A DNA stretch of 64,000 bases from Flavobacterium sp. KACC 22761 (GTDB lineage: Bacteria; Bacteroidota; Bacteroidia; Flavobacteriales; Flavobacteriaceae): assembly GCF_034058155.1 (NCBI RefSeq), contig NZ_CP139148.1:558001-622000 (forward strand). Reading direction: 5' to 3'. The notes beneath the pieces were generated by a model, which was not told where the DNA came from, searched no databases, and was given only the letters and a program-made list of their open reading frames with translations. Each line of letters starts with the position of its first letter. Position 1 is the stretch's first letter. Both the position numbers and the translations under genes were made by a program. This document shows, one piece after another, positions 8,378 to 18,134 of the stretch.

Positions 8378-10108
8378 ATGATGAATATAGCACCTAATAT
8401 TTTGAATGCTGTAAACGAATGGTTAACACCAACATTTGACAAAGAAACACAAGCTGCCGTTAAAGAATTAATGACAACTTCGCCAAAAGAACTTGAGGAA
8501 AGCTTTTATAAAAACCTTGAATTTGGAACAGGTGGAATGCGTGGCGTTATGGGTATTGGAAACAACAGAATCAATAAATATACGCTTGGAAAAAACACTC
8601 AAGGCTTATCAGATTATTTACATGAAGTTTTTCCAAATGAACCTTTGAAAGTAGTTATTGCTTATGACTGTCGTCATAACAGCAACACTTTGGCAAAAGT
8701 GGTTGCCGATGTTTTCTCTGCAAACGGAATTCAGGTTTATTTGTTTTCAGATTTGAGGCCAACTCCAGAATTGTCTTTTGCACTTAAATATTTAGGATGC
8801 CAATGCGGAATCGTTTTAACGGCTTCTCACAATCCGCCAGAATACAATGGCTACAAAGTTTATTGGCAAGATGGTGGTCAAATCGTTCCTCCACAAGACA
8901 AAGCGATTATCAATGTAATTGAAAATTTAGGTTACGACAAAATCAAATTTGATGCAAATGAAAGCTTAATCAAATATATCGACACTGATATCGACAAGGC
9001 TTTTGTGAAATCATCTATTGAAAATGCTAGTTTCAATACTCCGGCCGAAGCCAAAGACAACTTACATGTTGTTTTCACTTCATTGCACGGGACTTCTATA
9101 AAATCTATTCCAGATACTTTATCACAGGCAGGTTACAAAAATGTGCATATTGTTCCTGAACAAGCTATTCCTGACGGAGATTTCCCAACTGTAAAATCTC
9201 CAAATCCAGAAGAGCCAGAAGCTCTGACTATGGCATTGGCGTTGGCAGACAAAACAAACTCTGATATTGTTGTAGGTACAGATCCTGATTGCGACCGTTT
9301 AGGCGTTGCCGTTCGTAATAATGATGGCAAAATGATTTTACTAAACGGAAATCAAACCATGATCTTGATGACTTCTTTCTTGCTGAAGCAATGGCAGAAA
9401 GCTGGAAAACTAAACGGAAAACAATTTGTAGGATCAACAATTGTTTCGACTCCAATGATGATGGAATTAGCATCGAGCTACGGAGTTGAATGCAAAGTTG
9501 GATTGACTGGATTCAAATGGATTGCAAAAATGATCAAAGATTTTCCTGAACTTCAATTTATTGGAGGTGGAGAAGAAAGCTTTGGTTTTATGGTTGGCGA
9601 TGCTGTGAGAGACAAGGATGCCGTTGCTGCTACTTTATTAATCTGCGAAGTCGCTGCACAAGCAAAAGCGGCTGGAAGTTCTGTTTACAAAGAGCTTCTA
9701 CAACTTTATGTTGAAAACGGTTTCTACAAAGAATACTTAGTTTCTTTAACTAAAAAAGGAATGGAAGGTTTAGAAGAAATCAACCAAATGATGATCAACT
9801 TGCGTCAAAATCCTTTGAAAGAAATCAACGGACAAAGAGTGGTTATGGTAGAGGATTACGATTCTTCAATCGCTTTAAATTTATTGACTGGAGAAGAATC
9901 TACAATGGATATTCCAAAATCTAACGTATTGATTTATTATACAGAAGACGGTTCTAAAATTTGCGCAAGACCAAGTGGAACTGAACCAAAAATCAAATTC
10001 TATATCAGTGTAAATGCTGCAATCGAATCGGTTTCAGAATTTGATGAAGCAGAAAAATTCTTAGACCAAAAAATACAGAATATTATTGCTGATATGCAAT
10101 TGAAATAA
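8378..10108 (+). CDS. Phosphoglucomutase/phosphomannomutase (alpha-D-phosphohexomutase)
   Basis: 576 residues with all four superfamily landmarks: the catalytic phosphoserine loop TASHNPPEYNGYKVYW (about 150), metal-binding DPDCDRLG (about 305), sugar-binding GGGEESFG (about 405) and phosphate-binding RPSGTEPKIKFY (about 530). It interconverts hexose 1- and 6-phosphates for glycogen, envelope and nucleotide-sugar synthesis. Length and N-terminus fit the long PgcA-like PMM/PGM branch. The start has tandem ATGs (8378 and 8381). A terminator follows at 10132. Confidence 0.92.
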   Translation: MMNIAPNILNAVNEWLTPTFDKETQAAVKELMTTSPKELEESFYKNLEFGTGGMRGVMGIGNNRINKYTLGKNTQGLSDYLHEVFPNEPLKVVIAYDCRHNSNTLAKVVADVFSANGIQVYLFSDLRPTPELSFALKYLGCQCGIVLTASHNPPEYNGYKVYWQDGGQIVPPQDKAIINVIENLGYDKIKFDANESLIKYIDTDIDKAFVKSSIENASFNTPAEAKDNLHVVFTSLHGTSIKSIPDTLSQAGYKNVHIVPEQAIPDGDFPTVKSPNPEEPEALTMALALADKTNSDIVVGTDPDCDRLGVAVRNNDGKMILLNGNQTMILMTSFLLKQWQKAGKLNGKQFVGSTIVSTPMMMELASSYGVECKVGLTGFKWIAKMIKDFPELQFIGGGEESFGFMVGDAVRDKDAVAATLLICEVAAQAKAAGSSVYKELLQLYVENGFYKEYLVSLTKKGMEGLEEINQMMINLRQNPLKEINGQRVVMVEDYDSSIALNLLTGEESTMDIPKSNVLIYYTEDGSKICARPSGTEPKIKFYISVNAAIESVSEFDEAEKFLDQKIQNIIADMQLK

Positions 10109-10131
10109 TTAAAATACAAATACATTTTTTT

Positions 10132-10165
10132 AAAAACCCGATAACTTTTAAGCTATCGGGTTTTA
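10132..10165 (+). terminator. Terminator after phosphoglucomutase
   Basis: Stem aaaacccgata / tatcgggtttt with a loop of about 9 bases, 24 bases after the stop codon. Confidence 0.8.
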
Positions 10166-10183
10166 ATGGTAAAAAACACCTAA

Positions 10184-12013
10184 ATGAGTACTTTCAAAAA
10201 AATAGTTCCTTTTATATATCCGTATAAAAAATACGCATTCTTAAATATCTTTTTCAATATTTTGTATGCGCTTTTTAGTACACTTTCATTCATGGGTTTA
10301 ATTCCTATGTTACAGGTTTTATTCGGTGAAACCAAACAACTTACTGTCAAGCCTACTTTTGAAGGAATTGAACACATTAGAGTTTATGGAGAAAATTATG
10401 TGAATTATTATATCACAAAAAATAACGACCCAAATAATCCGGGTTTTATTCTTTCTGTAATGGTTGGCGTAATAATCTCTATTTTCCTCTTGAAAAATTT
10501 AGCTGATTATCTAGCAATGTTTTTTATTAACTTTTTGCGAAATGGTGTTTTAAGAGATATGCGAAATGCATTGTACAAAAAAACATTAGAATTGCCTTTG
10601 GCTTTTTATTCTGAAAAAAGGAAAGGTGATGTAATTTCTCGAATTTCAGCTGATGTAAATGAGGTTCAGACTTCATTTTTAGCCATTTTAGAGCTTATTG
10701 TAAAAGAACCTTTAACAATTCTTTTCACAATAATTGCAATGTTAATAATTAGCACCAAATTGACACTCTTTGTCTTCATTTTCATTCCCGTTTCAGGATA
10801 TCTGATTTCATTAATTGGAAAACAATTAAAAAAACAATCATCAAAAGCACAACAAGAACAAGGGACTTTTTTATCTACGATTGAAGAAACCATTGGCGGA
10901 CTAAAAGTTGTCAAAGGATACAATTCTGAAAACTATTTTAATACTGTTTTTCAAAATTCTACTGAACGTTTCTTTACATTATCAAACAGCATTGGAAACC
11001 GTCAAAACTTAGCTTCTCCTGCAAGTGAGTTTATGGGAATTACTGTAATTGCCATTTTATTATGGTATGGAGGTCAAATGGTTTTGATCGAGAAAACCTT
11101 AAGTGGCGCTTCATTTATTGCTTACATGGGATTAGCATACAACATCTTAACTCCTGCAAAAGCAATTTCTAAAGCTTCGTATGGTGTAAAAAGAGGAAAT
11201 GCAGCAGCAGAACGCGTCCTTGAAATTTTAGAACAAGAAAACCCAATTACATCTAAAGAAAATGCAATCGAAAAAACTACTTTCGACAACAACATCAACA
11301 TACAACATGTTAATTTTAAATACGAAGAAGAAACAGTTTTAAAAGACTTTTCTCTTCAAATTAAAAAAGGTCAAACTGTCGCTCTTGTTGGTCAGTCTGG
11401 AAGCGGAAAAAGTACCATTGCAAATCTATTAACCCGTTTTTATGATGTTAACGACGGAACAATTTCAATTGACAATATTAACATCAAAGACATGAACTTG
11501 CAATCGCTTCGCAGTTTAATGGGATTAGTTACTCAAGACAGTATTTTATTCAACGATACAATTAAAGCTAATATTTCGTTAGGAAAACTTGACGCGACAG
11601 ATGATGAAATTCTCGAAGCTTTAAAAATCGCTAATGCTTATGAATTTGTAAAAGATCTTCCTCAAGGAATCTACACTAACATTGGCGACAGCGGAAACAA
11701 ACTTTCAGGCGGACAAAAACAACGTTTGTCAATTGCACGTGCCGTATTGAAAAATCCTCCGATTATGATTCTAGATGAAGCTACATCGGCTTTGGATACT
11801 GAAAGTGAAAAATTTGTTCAAGTTGCACTTGAAAACATGATGCAAAACAGAACTTCAATCGTAATTGCGCATCGTCTTTCGACGATTCAAAAAGCAGATG
11901 TTATTGTTGTAATGCAAAAAGGACAAATTGTAGAGCAAGGAACTCATGAAGAATTAATTGCCTTAAACGGAACTTACAATAAACTGGTTACCATGCAGTC
12001 TTTCGAATCTTAA
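10184..12013 (+). CDS. ABC exporter, fused permease-ATPase (MsbA-like)
   Basis: 609 residues: six membrane helices in the first 330 residues, then an ATPase domain with Walker A GQSGSGKST (about 402-410), Q-loop VTQDSILF, signature LSGGQKQRLS, Walker B IMILDEATSALD and switch His in VIAHRLST. This is a half-transporter that dimerises. Family members export lipids, lipid A or peptides; MsbA-like lipid export is the best guess. The strong terminator before and hairpin after make it a single-gene unit. Confidence 0.9.
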   Translation: MSTFKKIVPFIYPYKKYAFLNIFFNILYALFSTLSFMGLIPMLQVLFGETKQLTVKPTFEGIEHIRVYGENYVNYYITKNNDPNNPGFILSVMVGVIISIFLLKNLADYLAMFFINFLRNGVLRDMRNALYKKTLELPLAFYSEKRKGDVISRISADVNEVQTSFLAILELIVKEPLTILFTIIAMLIISTKLTLFVFIFIPVSGYLISLIGKQLKKQSSKAQQEQGTFLSTIEETIGGLKVVKGYNSENYFNTVFQNSTERFFTLSNSIGNRQNLASPASEFMGITVIAILLWYGGQMVLIEKTLSGASFIAYMGLAYNILTPAKAISKASYGVKRGNAAAERVLEILEQENPITSKENAIEKTTFDNNINIQHVNFKYEEETVLKDFSLQIKKGQTVALVGQSGSGKSTIANLLTRFYDVNDGTISIDNINIKDMNLQSLRSLMGLVTQDSILFNDTIKANISLGKLDATDDEILEALKIANAYEFVKDLPQGIYTNIGDSGNKLSGGQKQRLSIARAVLKNPPIMILDEATSALDTESEKFVQVALENMMQNRTSIVIAHRLSTIQKADVIVVMQKGQIVEQGTHEELIALNGTYNKLVTMQSFES

Positions 12014-12038
12014 AAATTCGCAAAAAAGAAATAAATCA

Positions 12039-12090
12039 CAGATTAAGGAAATATTAAAACATCATTTAATATTCTTTAATCTGTTTTTAT
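12039..12090 (+). terminator. Terminator after the ABC exporter
   Basis: Long AT-rich hairpin: cagattaaggaaatattaaa pairs with tttaatattctttaatctg across a 6-base loop and is followed by tttttattttt. Confidence 0.75.
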
Positions 12091-12129
12091 TTTTATAACT
12101 TTAGGTATCTATTGATAATTATTCAAAAA

Positions 12130-12831
12130 ATGTACATCAATAACCCGAATATAAAATTGCCCGAAGATCCAGATACCATCGTTTGGAAGTATCTTGACTT
12201 ATCTAAATTTCTTGATTTATTGCTTTCGAAAAAATTATTTATGTCACGTTCCGACAAATTTGAAGATCAATACGAAGGCACTTTCAGCGAACCGACTTAT
12301 GAAGAAATCAAAAAACTGGCCGTCGATAATCCTGACTTTTTAAATTATTACAAAACGCATCGGGAAAAAGTTGCAATAAGCAGTTGGCATATCAACGAAT
12401 ATGAATCCTTTGCCATGTGGCAGATTTTTACACAAAATAGTGAAGGACTCGCCATTCAATCCACAATTGGAAGATTGCAAAAGGCGCTAAAACCAGAAAA
12501 TAATTTTGACCAATACATCGGCGAAGTAAATTACATCGACTACAAAAAAGAATATATTCCGTTTGATGATTTGTTTTTCCCTTTTTTGTTTAAACGAAAA
12601 AGTTTCCAATACGAGCGCGAAGTTCGTATTATTACCGACACTTCTAAAAGCACTTTAAAGCTAAATGATGGATTAAAAATCAATGTTGACATCAATCAAC
12701 TGATTGAAAAGATTTACATTCATCCAAAATCTGAAAACTGGTATAAAAAACTAGTAATCGAATTGGTAGAACGATTGGATTTTGGCTTTGAAATAGAAAA
12801 ATCTGATTTGGAAAGTGATATATTGATTTAA
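12130..12831 (+). CDS. DUF2971 domain protein
   Basis: 233 residues beginning MYINNPNIKLPEDP. The features WKYLDLSKFLDLLLSKKLFM, RSDKFEDQYEGTFS, SSWHINEYESFAMWQIF and FQYEREVRII are the conserved blocks of DUF2971, a soluble family found widely in bacteria and often near defence or stress genes, with no established reaction. ATG 12130 is preferred over the TTG at 12112. The gene stands alone between an exporter and a convergent lipoprotein gene. Function unknown. Confidence 0.8.
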   Translation: MYINNPNIKLPEDPDTIVWKYLDLSKFLDLLLSKKLFMSRSDKFEDQYEGTFSEPTYEEIKKLAVDNPDFLNYYKTHREKVAISSWHINEYESFAMWQIFTQNSEGLAIQSTIGRLQKALKPENNFDQYIGEVNYIDYKKEYIPFDDLFFPFLFKRKSFQYEREVRIITDTSKSTLKLNDGLKINVDINQLIEKIYIHPKSENWYKKLVIELVERLDFGFEIEKSDLESDILI

Positions 12832-12861
12832 AAGTTGCTAAGATGCTAAGATACTGAGATG
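12832..12861. repeat. Heptamer array (ctaagat type), left arm
   Basis: Tandem degenerate seven-base units gctaagat, gctaagat, actgagat directly after the DUF2971 stop. An inverted array follows at 12959-12996, so the pair can form a long hairpin around the terminator between the convergent genes. Confidence 0.7.
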
Positions 12862-12921
12862 TTATATTTTCTTTTAGCCACAGATTGCACAGATTAAAAG
12901 GATTCTTATTCTAAAAACAAT

Positions 12922-12953
12922 AAAGCCGTTTAAAAATATTTTTAAACGGCTTT
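12922..12953. terminator. Bidirectional terminator, perfect 32-bp palindrome
   Basis: aaagccgtttaaaaat followed at once by its exact reverse complement. It sits between the convergent DUF2971 and lipoprotein genes with A/T runs on both sides. Confidence 0.85.
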
Positions 12954-12958
12954 TAAAA

Positions 12959-12996
12959 TCTTAGCACCTTAGAGTCTTAGTATCTTAGAACCTTAA
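12959..12996. repeat. Heptamer array (cttagta type), right arm
   Basis: Tandem units such as cttagcac, cttagagt, cttagtat, cttagaac, inverted relative to 12832-12861. The array overlaps the stop codon of the minus-strand lipoprotein gene. Confidence 0.7.
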
Positions 12997-13715
12997 ATCG
13001 GCTTATAGGACTTAACTTCCCATTTTTTAGAAGCCAAATCTATGTAGTTGTAATGCAAAACATCATTTTTGTCAAACTGGCCGTTTTGGTTGGTATCTTC
13101 AATTGTTCTAAAATACAAACGGTTTTTAGATTCGATTAAACTCCAATCTACTAATTCCTGAAGATCTGGCGAAATCTTAGTAAAATTTTCACCACTGATA
13201 TTACTCAAATATAAAGTTTTGATATCTCCCGTATCAATTTTGCCGTCTTTGTTAGTGTCAGAATCTGTCAGTGTATAAACCATTACTTTATTTTGTGTTT
13301 TATCTGCAACTGTTTTCAAATATGTTGCGGTTAAAATCAAAACAGGTTTATCTGATAATGGATGAATAGAATCTGAATCGACTTTTTGAAATTTCAAATT
13401 CTGCAAATAGCCCGTAATTTCATATTCTCCTAAATTCGAAATCGTAAAACTCACATCATTTACACTAGACGAACCATAACGTGCTTTTGAACCTTTTTCA
13501 TACACTCTCAAATCGCCCACTGGATGAATCAAATAATTTGTTCCTTCCATTTGAATAGGCAAATCTGCAATCTCAATTTGGGTCGAATCGGTTTTAGCCA
13601 CAACACTAGCTTTGTTTGAAGCATCATAAATCACTTTCGGCTTCTGCACTTCGTCCTTACAACTTATTGCAGTTCCGATAATTACTAAGGCGATATATTT
13701 TATATAGTTTTTCAT
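12993..13715 (-). CDS. Lipoprotein with EF-hand-like calcium loops
   Basis: 240 residues starting MKNYIKYIALVIIGTAISC; the lipobox cysteine is residue 19, so it is predicted to be a lipoprotein. The C-terminal half holds two loops, DTNKDGKIDTGD and DTNQNGQFDKND, matching the DxNxDGxxD calcium-binding pattern of dockerin/EF-hand proteins, which may simply staple the fold. No enzyme motif was seen. ATG 13715 was used rather than an upstream TTG. It lies 83 bases after the TonB receptor stop and may be part of that transcript. Confidence 0.75.
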   Translation of the reverse strand: MKNYIKYIALVIIGTAISCKDEVQKPKVIYDASNKASVVAKTDSTQIEIADLPIQMEGTNYLIHPVGDLRVYEKGSKARYGSSSVNDVSFTISNLGEYEITGYLQNLKFQKVDSDSIHPLSDKPVLILTATYLKTVADKTQNKVMVYTLTDSDTNKDGKIDTGDIKTLYLSNISGENFTKISPDLQELVDWSLIESKNRLYFRTIEDTNQNGQFDKNDVLHYNYIDLASKKWEVKSYKPI

Positions 13716-13798
13716 TTGTGGCAATTATATTAGAATATCAAATATACTATTTTTGATTGTATTTTTTGATATTATTGCGTTTTACCAAAATCCCAATT

Positions 13799-16261
13799 TT
13801 ACAACCTCGCATTCAATTTCACATTAAAAACTCTGGAAGTCATGTAATTTGGAATCGCATATTCATTTTTAGAATACACATCACGAACCCAAGTATTGGT
13901 AATTGCATTTTGATTATTGAAAAGATTAAAAATTTCCAATCCAACTGATAATTCTTTAAAATCCTTCAGCCATTTTGCTTTAGCCACTTTTGTACTGCCA
14001 TCCACAAAAACTTTTGCAAAACCAACATCAGCCCTTCTATAGTCATTCAATCTGTTTTGGTACAAATACGGATCAGAATAAGCCGGCGCTCCGCCTGGCA
14101 AACCTGTATTGTAAACTAAATTCAGATACAATTTTACACTCGGAATATTTGGCATATAATCCTGAAACAGCATCGCAAATTTCAAACGTTGATCTGTTGG
14201 TCTGGCAATATATCCTTTGTTTTCATAATTTTCTTCGGTCTTCAAATATCCAAAACTCACCCAAGATTCTGTTCCTGGAACAAATTCTCCATTCAATCTA
14301 AAATCAAGACCTTGCGCGTAAGCTTTTGCATTATTATTGGCAATATATCGAATTCGCACATTATCTATTGAATATACATTTACGTCTGAAAGCGATTTAT
14401 AATATACTTCGGTCACCCATTTAAAAGGGCGATCCCACATTTTAAAATTGTAATCATTCCCTAAAACAATGTGAACTGATTCCTGCGCTTTTACATTTGG
14501 ATGAACAGCGCCATCTAAATCACGAAGTTCCCTATAAAACGGCGGCTGATGATACAATCCTCCCGAAACTCTAAAAACCATATCCATATCCCAATCAGGT
14601 TTTATGGCAAATTGCGCACGCGGACTTAAAACAAACTGGTTTTTACCTTCTTCTAAAGCGCCCGAGACATTCCAACTCTGAAAACGCGCACCAACATGAT
14701 ACCAAACCTGACTAGAGCCAATTGCCGTTTTTTTATTGAACTGCATATAACCGGAAAGTCTATTTATGGTATTAAAATTTGTCGCTCTAACATCTTGGTA
14801 AGGCAACAACGGCCCTGTATAAGGCTGATACGGCTGATTGTTTTTAGGCAAAATTACCAATGGTGGATTAATTGAAAATCCAGCCGAATCGATTACCTCC
14901 CACTCGACCACCCGATCACGAATAGATTCGCGCGTATATTTTAAGCCAAATTCCAATTCGCTGTCATTCATCCATTCTTTAAAACCTTTTATTTCGGCAT
15001 TAGCAATCAAAGCATCTAGATCATTTCGGGCATGATTTAATTGAGAACCTATTCCGCGCGTAAAATCAATATTTTCAATATTTCCATTCTCATCAACATT
15101 TCCTAAACGATATTGTGCCAAAATATCAAAATGTTCCTGCTCTGTAGTGTGAAAAAGAGAACCAATCAATTTTAAAGTAAAACTTGGAGAAGCTTTGTAC
15201 GTCGTTTTTAAAGCTCCAAAATAGGTTTCATATTTATCTTTTTCCTGACCGTCATAATAAACCGTCAAAGCCATTGGCTGATCAATTGTTCCAAAATTCG
15301 TCTGACGAGATAATGGCTGATAAGAATATTTATTCTGAGAAATATTTCCTAAAAAGCTCATTTGCCATTTTTGCGAAATATCATAATTAACATTCGTTTG
15401 AATATCCACAAAAACCGGAGTGTAATTTGTCTCGGTGTCTTGGCTGTTTACCAAAAGGCTATTATTTCGATAACGGATGCCTGTTACCGCCGACCATTTT
15501 TTATTTTTAGAAACCAAATCGACCGCGGCGCTCGCACCCAAGAAACTAGCTTCAAAAGCAGCGCCAAACTGAGTTGGTTTTCGATACGTAATATCTAAAA
15601 CAGAAGATAATTTGTCTCCAAATTTAGCCTGAAATCCTCCAGCTGAAAAATCGATATTTTGAACCAAATCAGTATTGGTAAAACTCAACCCTTCTTGCTG
15701 ACCCGAGCGAATCAAAAAAGGGCGATAAACCTCGACCTCATTTACATACACTAAATTTTCATCGTAATTTCCACCGCGGACGGCATATTGCGTACTCAAT
15801 TCATTATTTGAGTTTACTCCTGGCAAAGTTTTTAAAATATTTTCTATTCCTGCATTTGCGCCTGGAATTTTCTTGATTGTTTCGGGCTCTACGGTTACAA
15901 TGCCTTGAACACGTTTCTTATTTTTAGAAGAAACAAAAACTTCGCCCATTTGCTCAGCAGAATTGCTCATTACGGGATTGAAAAGAAAAACCTCATTCGG
16001 TTTCAAACTTACCGCAAGGCTCATCATTTTTAAAGAAACATGGGTAAAAATCAAAGACACTTTTTTATTTGCCGGCACTTCAATGTCAAAAACTCCGTTT
16101 TGATCTGATTGAACAACATTTCCTAAATACGAAATATTAACATCGGCAACTGGATGATTTTCTGTATCTAAAATAACACCTTTAACATGAGCATTTTGAG
16201 CAAATGCAATAGGTCCGATGCATAAAAAAAAGAAAACAAGTATTAGCTTAAAATTATTCAA
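13799..16261 (-). CDS. TonB-dependent outer-membrane receptor
   Basis: 820 residues. Signal peptide to about residue 21, a carboxypeptidase-regulatory-like domain (GVILDTENHPVADVNISYLG, about 29-110), a plug domain (KTLPGVNSNNELSTQYAVRG then GNYDENLVYVN), and a 22-strand-type barrel ending VFNVKLNARL. It is not of the larger SusC type. The ligand is unknown. The gene is 11 bases downstream of the M23 peptidase gene on the same strand, so receptor and peptidase are probably made together. Confidence 0.88.
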   Translation of the reverse strand: MNNFKLILVFFFLCIGPIAFAQNAHVKGVILDTENHPVADVNISYLGNVVQSDQNGVFDIEVPANKKVSLIFTHVSLKMMSLAVSLKPNEVFLFNPVMSNSAEQMGEVFVSSKNKKRVQGIVTVEPETIKKIPGANAGIENILKTLPGVNSNNELSTQYAVRGGNYDENLVYVNEVEVYRPFLIRSGQQEGLSFTNTDLVQNIDFSAGGFQAKFGDKLSSVLDITYRKPTQFGAAFEASFLGASAAVDLVSKNKKWSAVTGIRYRNNSLLVNSQDTETNYTPVFVDIQTNVNYDISQKWQMSFLGNISQNKYSYQPLSRQTNFGTIDQPMALTVYYDGQEKDKYETYFGALKTTYKASPSFTLKLIGSLFHTTEQEHFDILAQYRLGNVDENGNIENIDFTRGIGSQLNHARNDLDALIANAEIKGFKEWMNDSELEFGLKYTRESIRDRVVEWEVIDSAGFSINPPLVILPKNNQPYQPYTGPLLPYQDVRATNFNTINRLSGYMQFNKKTAIGSSQVWYHVGARFQSWNVSGALEEGKNQFVLSPRAQFAIKPDWDMDMVFRVSGGLYHQPPFYRELRDLDGAVHPNVKAQESVHIVLGNDYNFKMWDRPFKWVTEVYYKSLSDVNVYSIDNVRIRYIANNNAKAYAQGLDFRLNGEFVPGTESWVSFGYLKTEENYENKGYIARPTDQRLKFAMLFQDYMPNIPSVKLYLNLVYNTGLPGGAPAYSDPYLYQNRLNDYRRADVGFAKVFVDGSTKVAKAKWLKDFKELSVGLEIFNLFNNQNAITNTWVRDVYSKNEYAIPNYMTSRVFNVKLNARL

Positions 16262-16272
16262 ACGTTTAGGTT

Positions 16273-17955
16273 TTATTTTTGTTGACTCCTAAAAAAATTA
16301 GTTTCAAAGAAACCGACATTTCCAACATTATCGGTCACTTCAATTTTTAAATTATTTTCACCTTCAAGCAATAATGCATCCTCAAAAGTATGTGTAATTT
16401 TTCTAGTTTTATTATCATATTCAAATAAAATCCAATTTCCGTTTAAGTAACCATTATACGATTTAATACCTGACCCCGCATCACTTATTGTAAATTGTAT
16501 TTTCTTCACCTCGCTAATCCATTTGCCTTGAATTGGTTTTGCAATTGAAATTTTAGGTGCAATAGTGTCCAAAACCAATCCAAATTGGCCTAAAGTTTTT
16601 GATTTTGCTGTAAAAACATCTCCTTTTCGGGAAGTTGCATTATAACTGCCACTTCTTCCTATAAAGAGTTTATCTCTTAAAGCTTCATCATAAGTATCAT
16701 CTTTAATTGTAATTGTAAAATTTGAATGCACTGGAATAACATCGTCATGAATGTATATTTTGTTGTTTTTCACATCAAAATTCAAATTAAAATCTTCGTA
16801 AAAAGTACCTGCAGGAAAAAATACAGACATATTATCTTTTTCAAAATTGGCGTCTTTATTATATCGCACAAAATATTTTGACGTAATTGGCTCTGCTGGA
16901 ATAAGCGGTGTTTCGGCATCGTATTCAACTGGAACAGTGATTGAATTCATATTGCCGCTATAATCTGAAACTTCAATTCTGTATGTCGAAGCTAAATTTG
17001 GTTGCGCCGAAATTATCCCTCTAACCGAATCCGTTTTAATAATACTCAACGCATAAGGCGTTTTCATGAAAAGTTTCTGAACGCGTTGGCTAGTCTTTTT
17101 ATATCTCGGATAATCAATAAAGGCATTGATGAATCTCATTTCATCAAATGAATACGTATTAAACTGATAATTGTAATTCTGATTTCCGTTTAAAAAAGTC
17201 GAAACATTAAAAACGCCATTTTTATTAAAAGAAACATCATCAGTATCGACAGCATTAATTCCGAAACCAATTTTTCCATTTGTTTTAACCTTTCCTGCCA
17301 GATAAGTTCCATCTTTTTGCAAAGCCAAATTTAGCATTACAGGCTGTTTTGACTGATTGACAACAGAATTATATAACGGATAAACATACAAACTAGACAA
17401 AGTAGGCTTTTTAGTGTCTTTTATATTTTGGTCAAAGCCAAAAAACATTGGGTTAATCACGAATTCTGACTTTGTATCACGAATCTCAAAATGCAAATGC
17501 GGCCCTTCAGACGATCCCGTATTTCCAGAAAGTGCAATCAATTGGCCTTTGGTCACAGGCAATTCATTAGGTTTTGGAAACATTTCGATTTCAAAAGCCT
17601 TTTCTTTATAGTGTGTTTTTTGAATATAATCCTGAACAGCCCCAACTGCAATTTGCAAATGTCCATAAACAGAAGTATAACCATTTGGGTGCGTAATATA
17701 AATGCATTTTCCATTGCCAAAAGTCGAAATCTTGATTCTTGAAATATATCCATCGGCCACAGCATAGACATTCAAACCTTCTCTTTGATTTGTTTTTAAA
17801 TCAAAACCAGCGTGAAAATGATTTGGTCTCAATTCTCCAAAATTCCCAGAAAGTTGCATTGGAATATCAAGTGGAGCGCGAAAATAATCTTTAGGATACT
17901 GGCTTTGAGCAAAAATAAAATGACTAAATAGTAAGGTGAATAGCGTAAATTTCAT
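16273..17955 (-). CDS. M23 (LytM) family zinc metallopeptidase, secreted
   Basis: 560 residues starting MKFTLFTLLFSHFIFAQSQY (signal peptide). The M23 domain lies near the N-terminus, with zinc ligands in NHFHAGFDLKT and GPHLHFEIRD and the beta-sheet signature VYAVADGYISRIK. The long C-terminal part is beta-rich and Ig-like. LytM peptidases cut glycyl or peptidoglycan peptide bonds or act as wall-hydrolase regulators. ATG 17955 was chosen because it begins a clean signal peptide; the upstream GTG at 18027 would place an odd extension before it. First gene of a unit with the TonB receptor. Confidence 0.87.
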   Translation of the reverse strand: MKFTLFTLLFSHFIFAQSQYPKDYFRAPLDIPMQLSGNFGELRPNHFHAGFDLKTNQREGLNVYAVADGYISRIKISTFGNGKCIYITHPNGYTSVYGHLQIAVGAVQDYIQKTHYKEKAFEIEMFPKPNELPVTKGQLIALSGNTGSSEGPHLHFEIRDTKSEFVINPMFFGFDQNIKDTKKPTLSSLYVYPLYNSVVNQSKQPVMLNLALQKDGTYLAGKVKTNGKIGFGINAVDTDDVSFNKNGVFNVSTFLNGNQNYNYQFNTYSFDEMRFINAFIDYPRYKKTSQRVQKLFMKTPYALSIIKTDSVRGIISAQPNLASTYRIEVSDYSGNMNSITVPVEYDAETPLIPAEPITSKYFVRYNKDANFEKDNMSVFFPAGTFYEDFNLNFDVKNNKIYIHDDVIPVHSNFTITIKDDTYDEALRDKLFIGRSGSYNATSRKGDVFTAKSKTLGQFGLVLDTIAPKISIAKPIQGKWISEVKKIQFTISDAGSGIKSYNGYLNGNWILFEYDNKTRKITHTFEDALLLEGENNLKIEVTDNVGNVGFFETNFFRSQQK

Positions 17956-18076
17956 AAACAACATTTTTGCTAAGATAAAAAATAATGAGGCTAAAACCGA
18001 GTATTTAGCTACAAAAATACAATTCACTGAATTTCATTCATTTGACTATTTTAACTACAAAAAAATCGATAAAAAA

Positions 18077-18106
18077 TTGCATTAATAAAAAGGAATACTA
18101 ACTTTG
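18077..18106 (+). promoter_or_regulatory. Bacteroidota-type promoter for the zapA operon
   Basis: TTG at 18077-18079 and TAACTTTG at 18099-18106 with exactly 19 bases between, an ideal match to the flavobacterial -33/-7 consensus. It lies 28 bases before the ATG of the coiled-coil gene. Confidence 0.85.
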
Positions 18107-18134
18107 TATGATTAAGTAATGAATAGGATTTATA

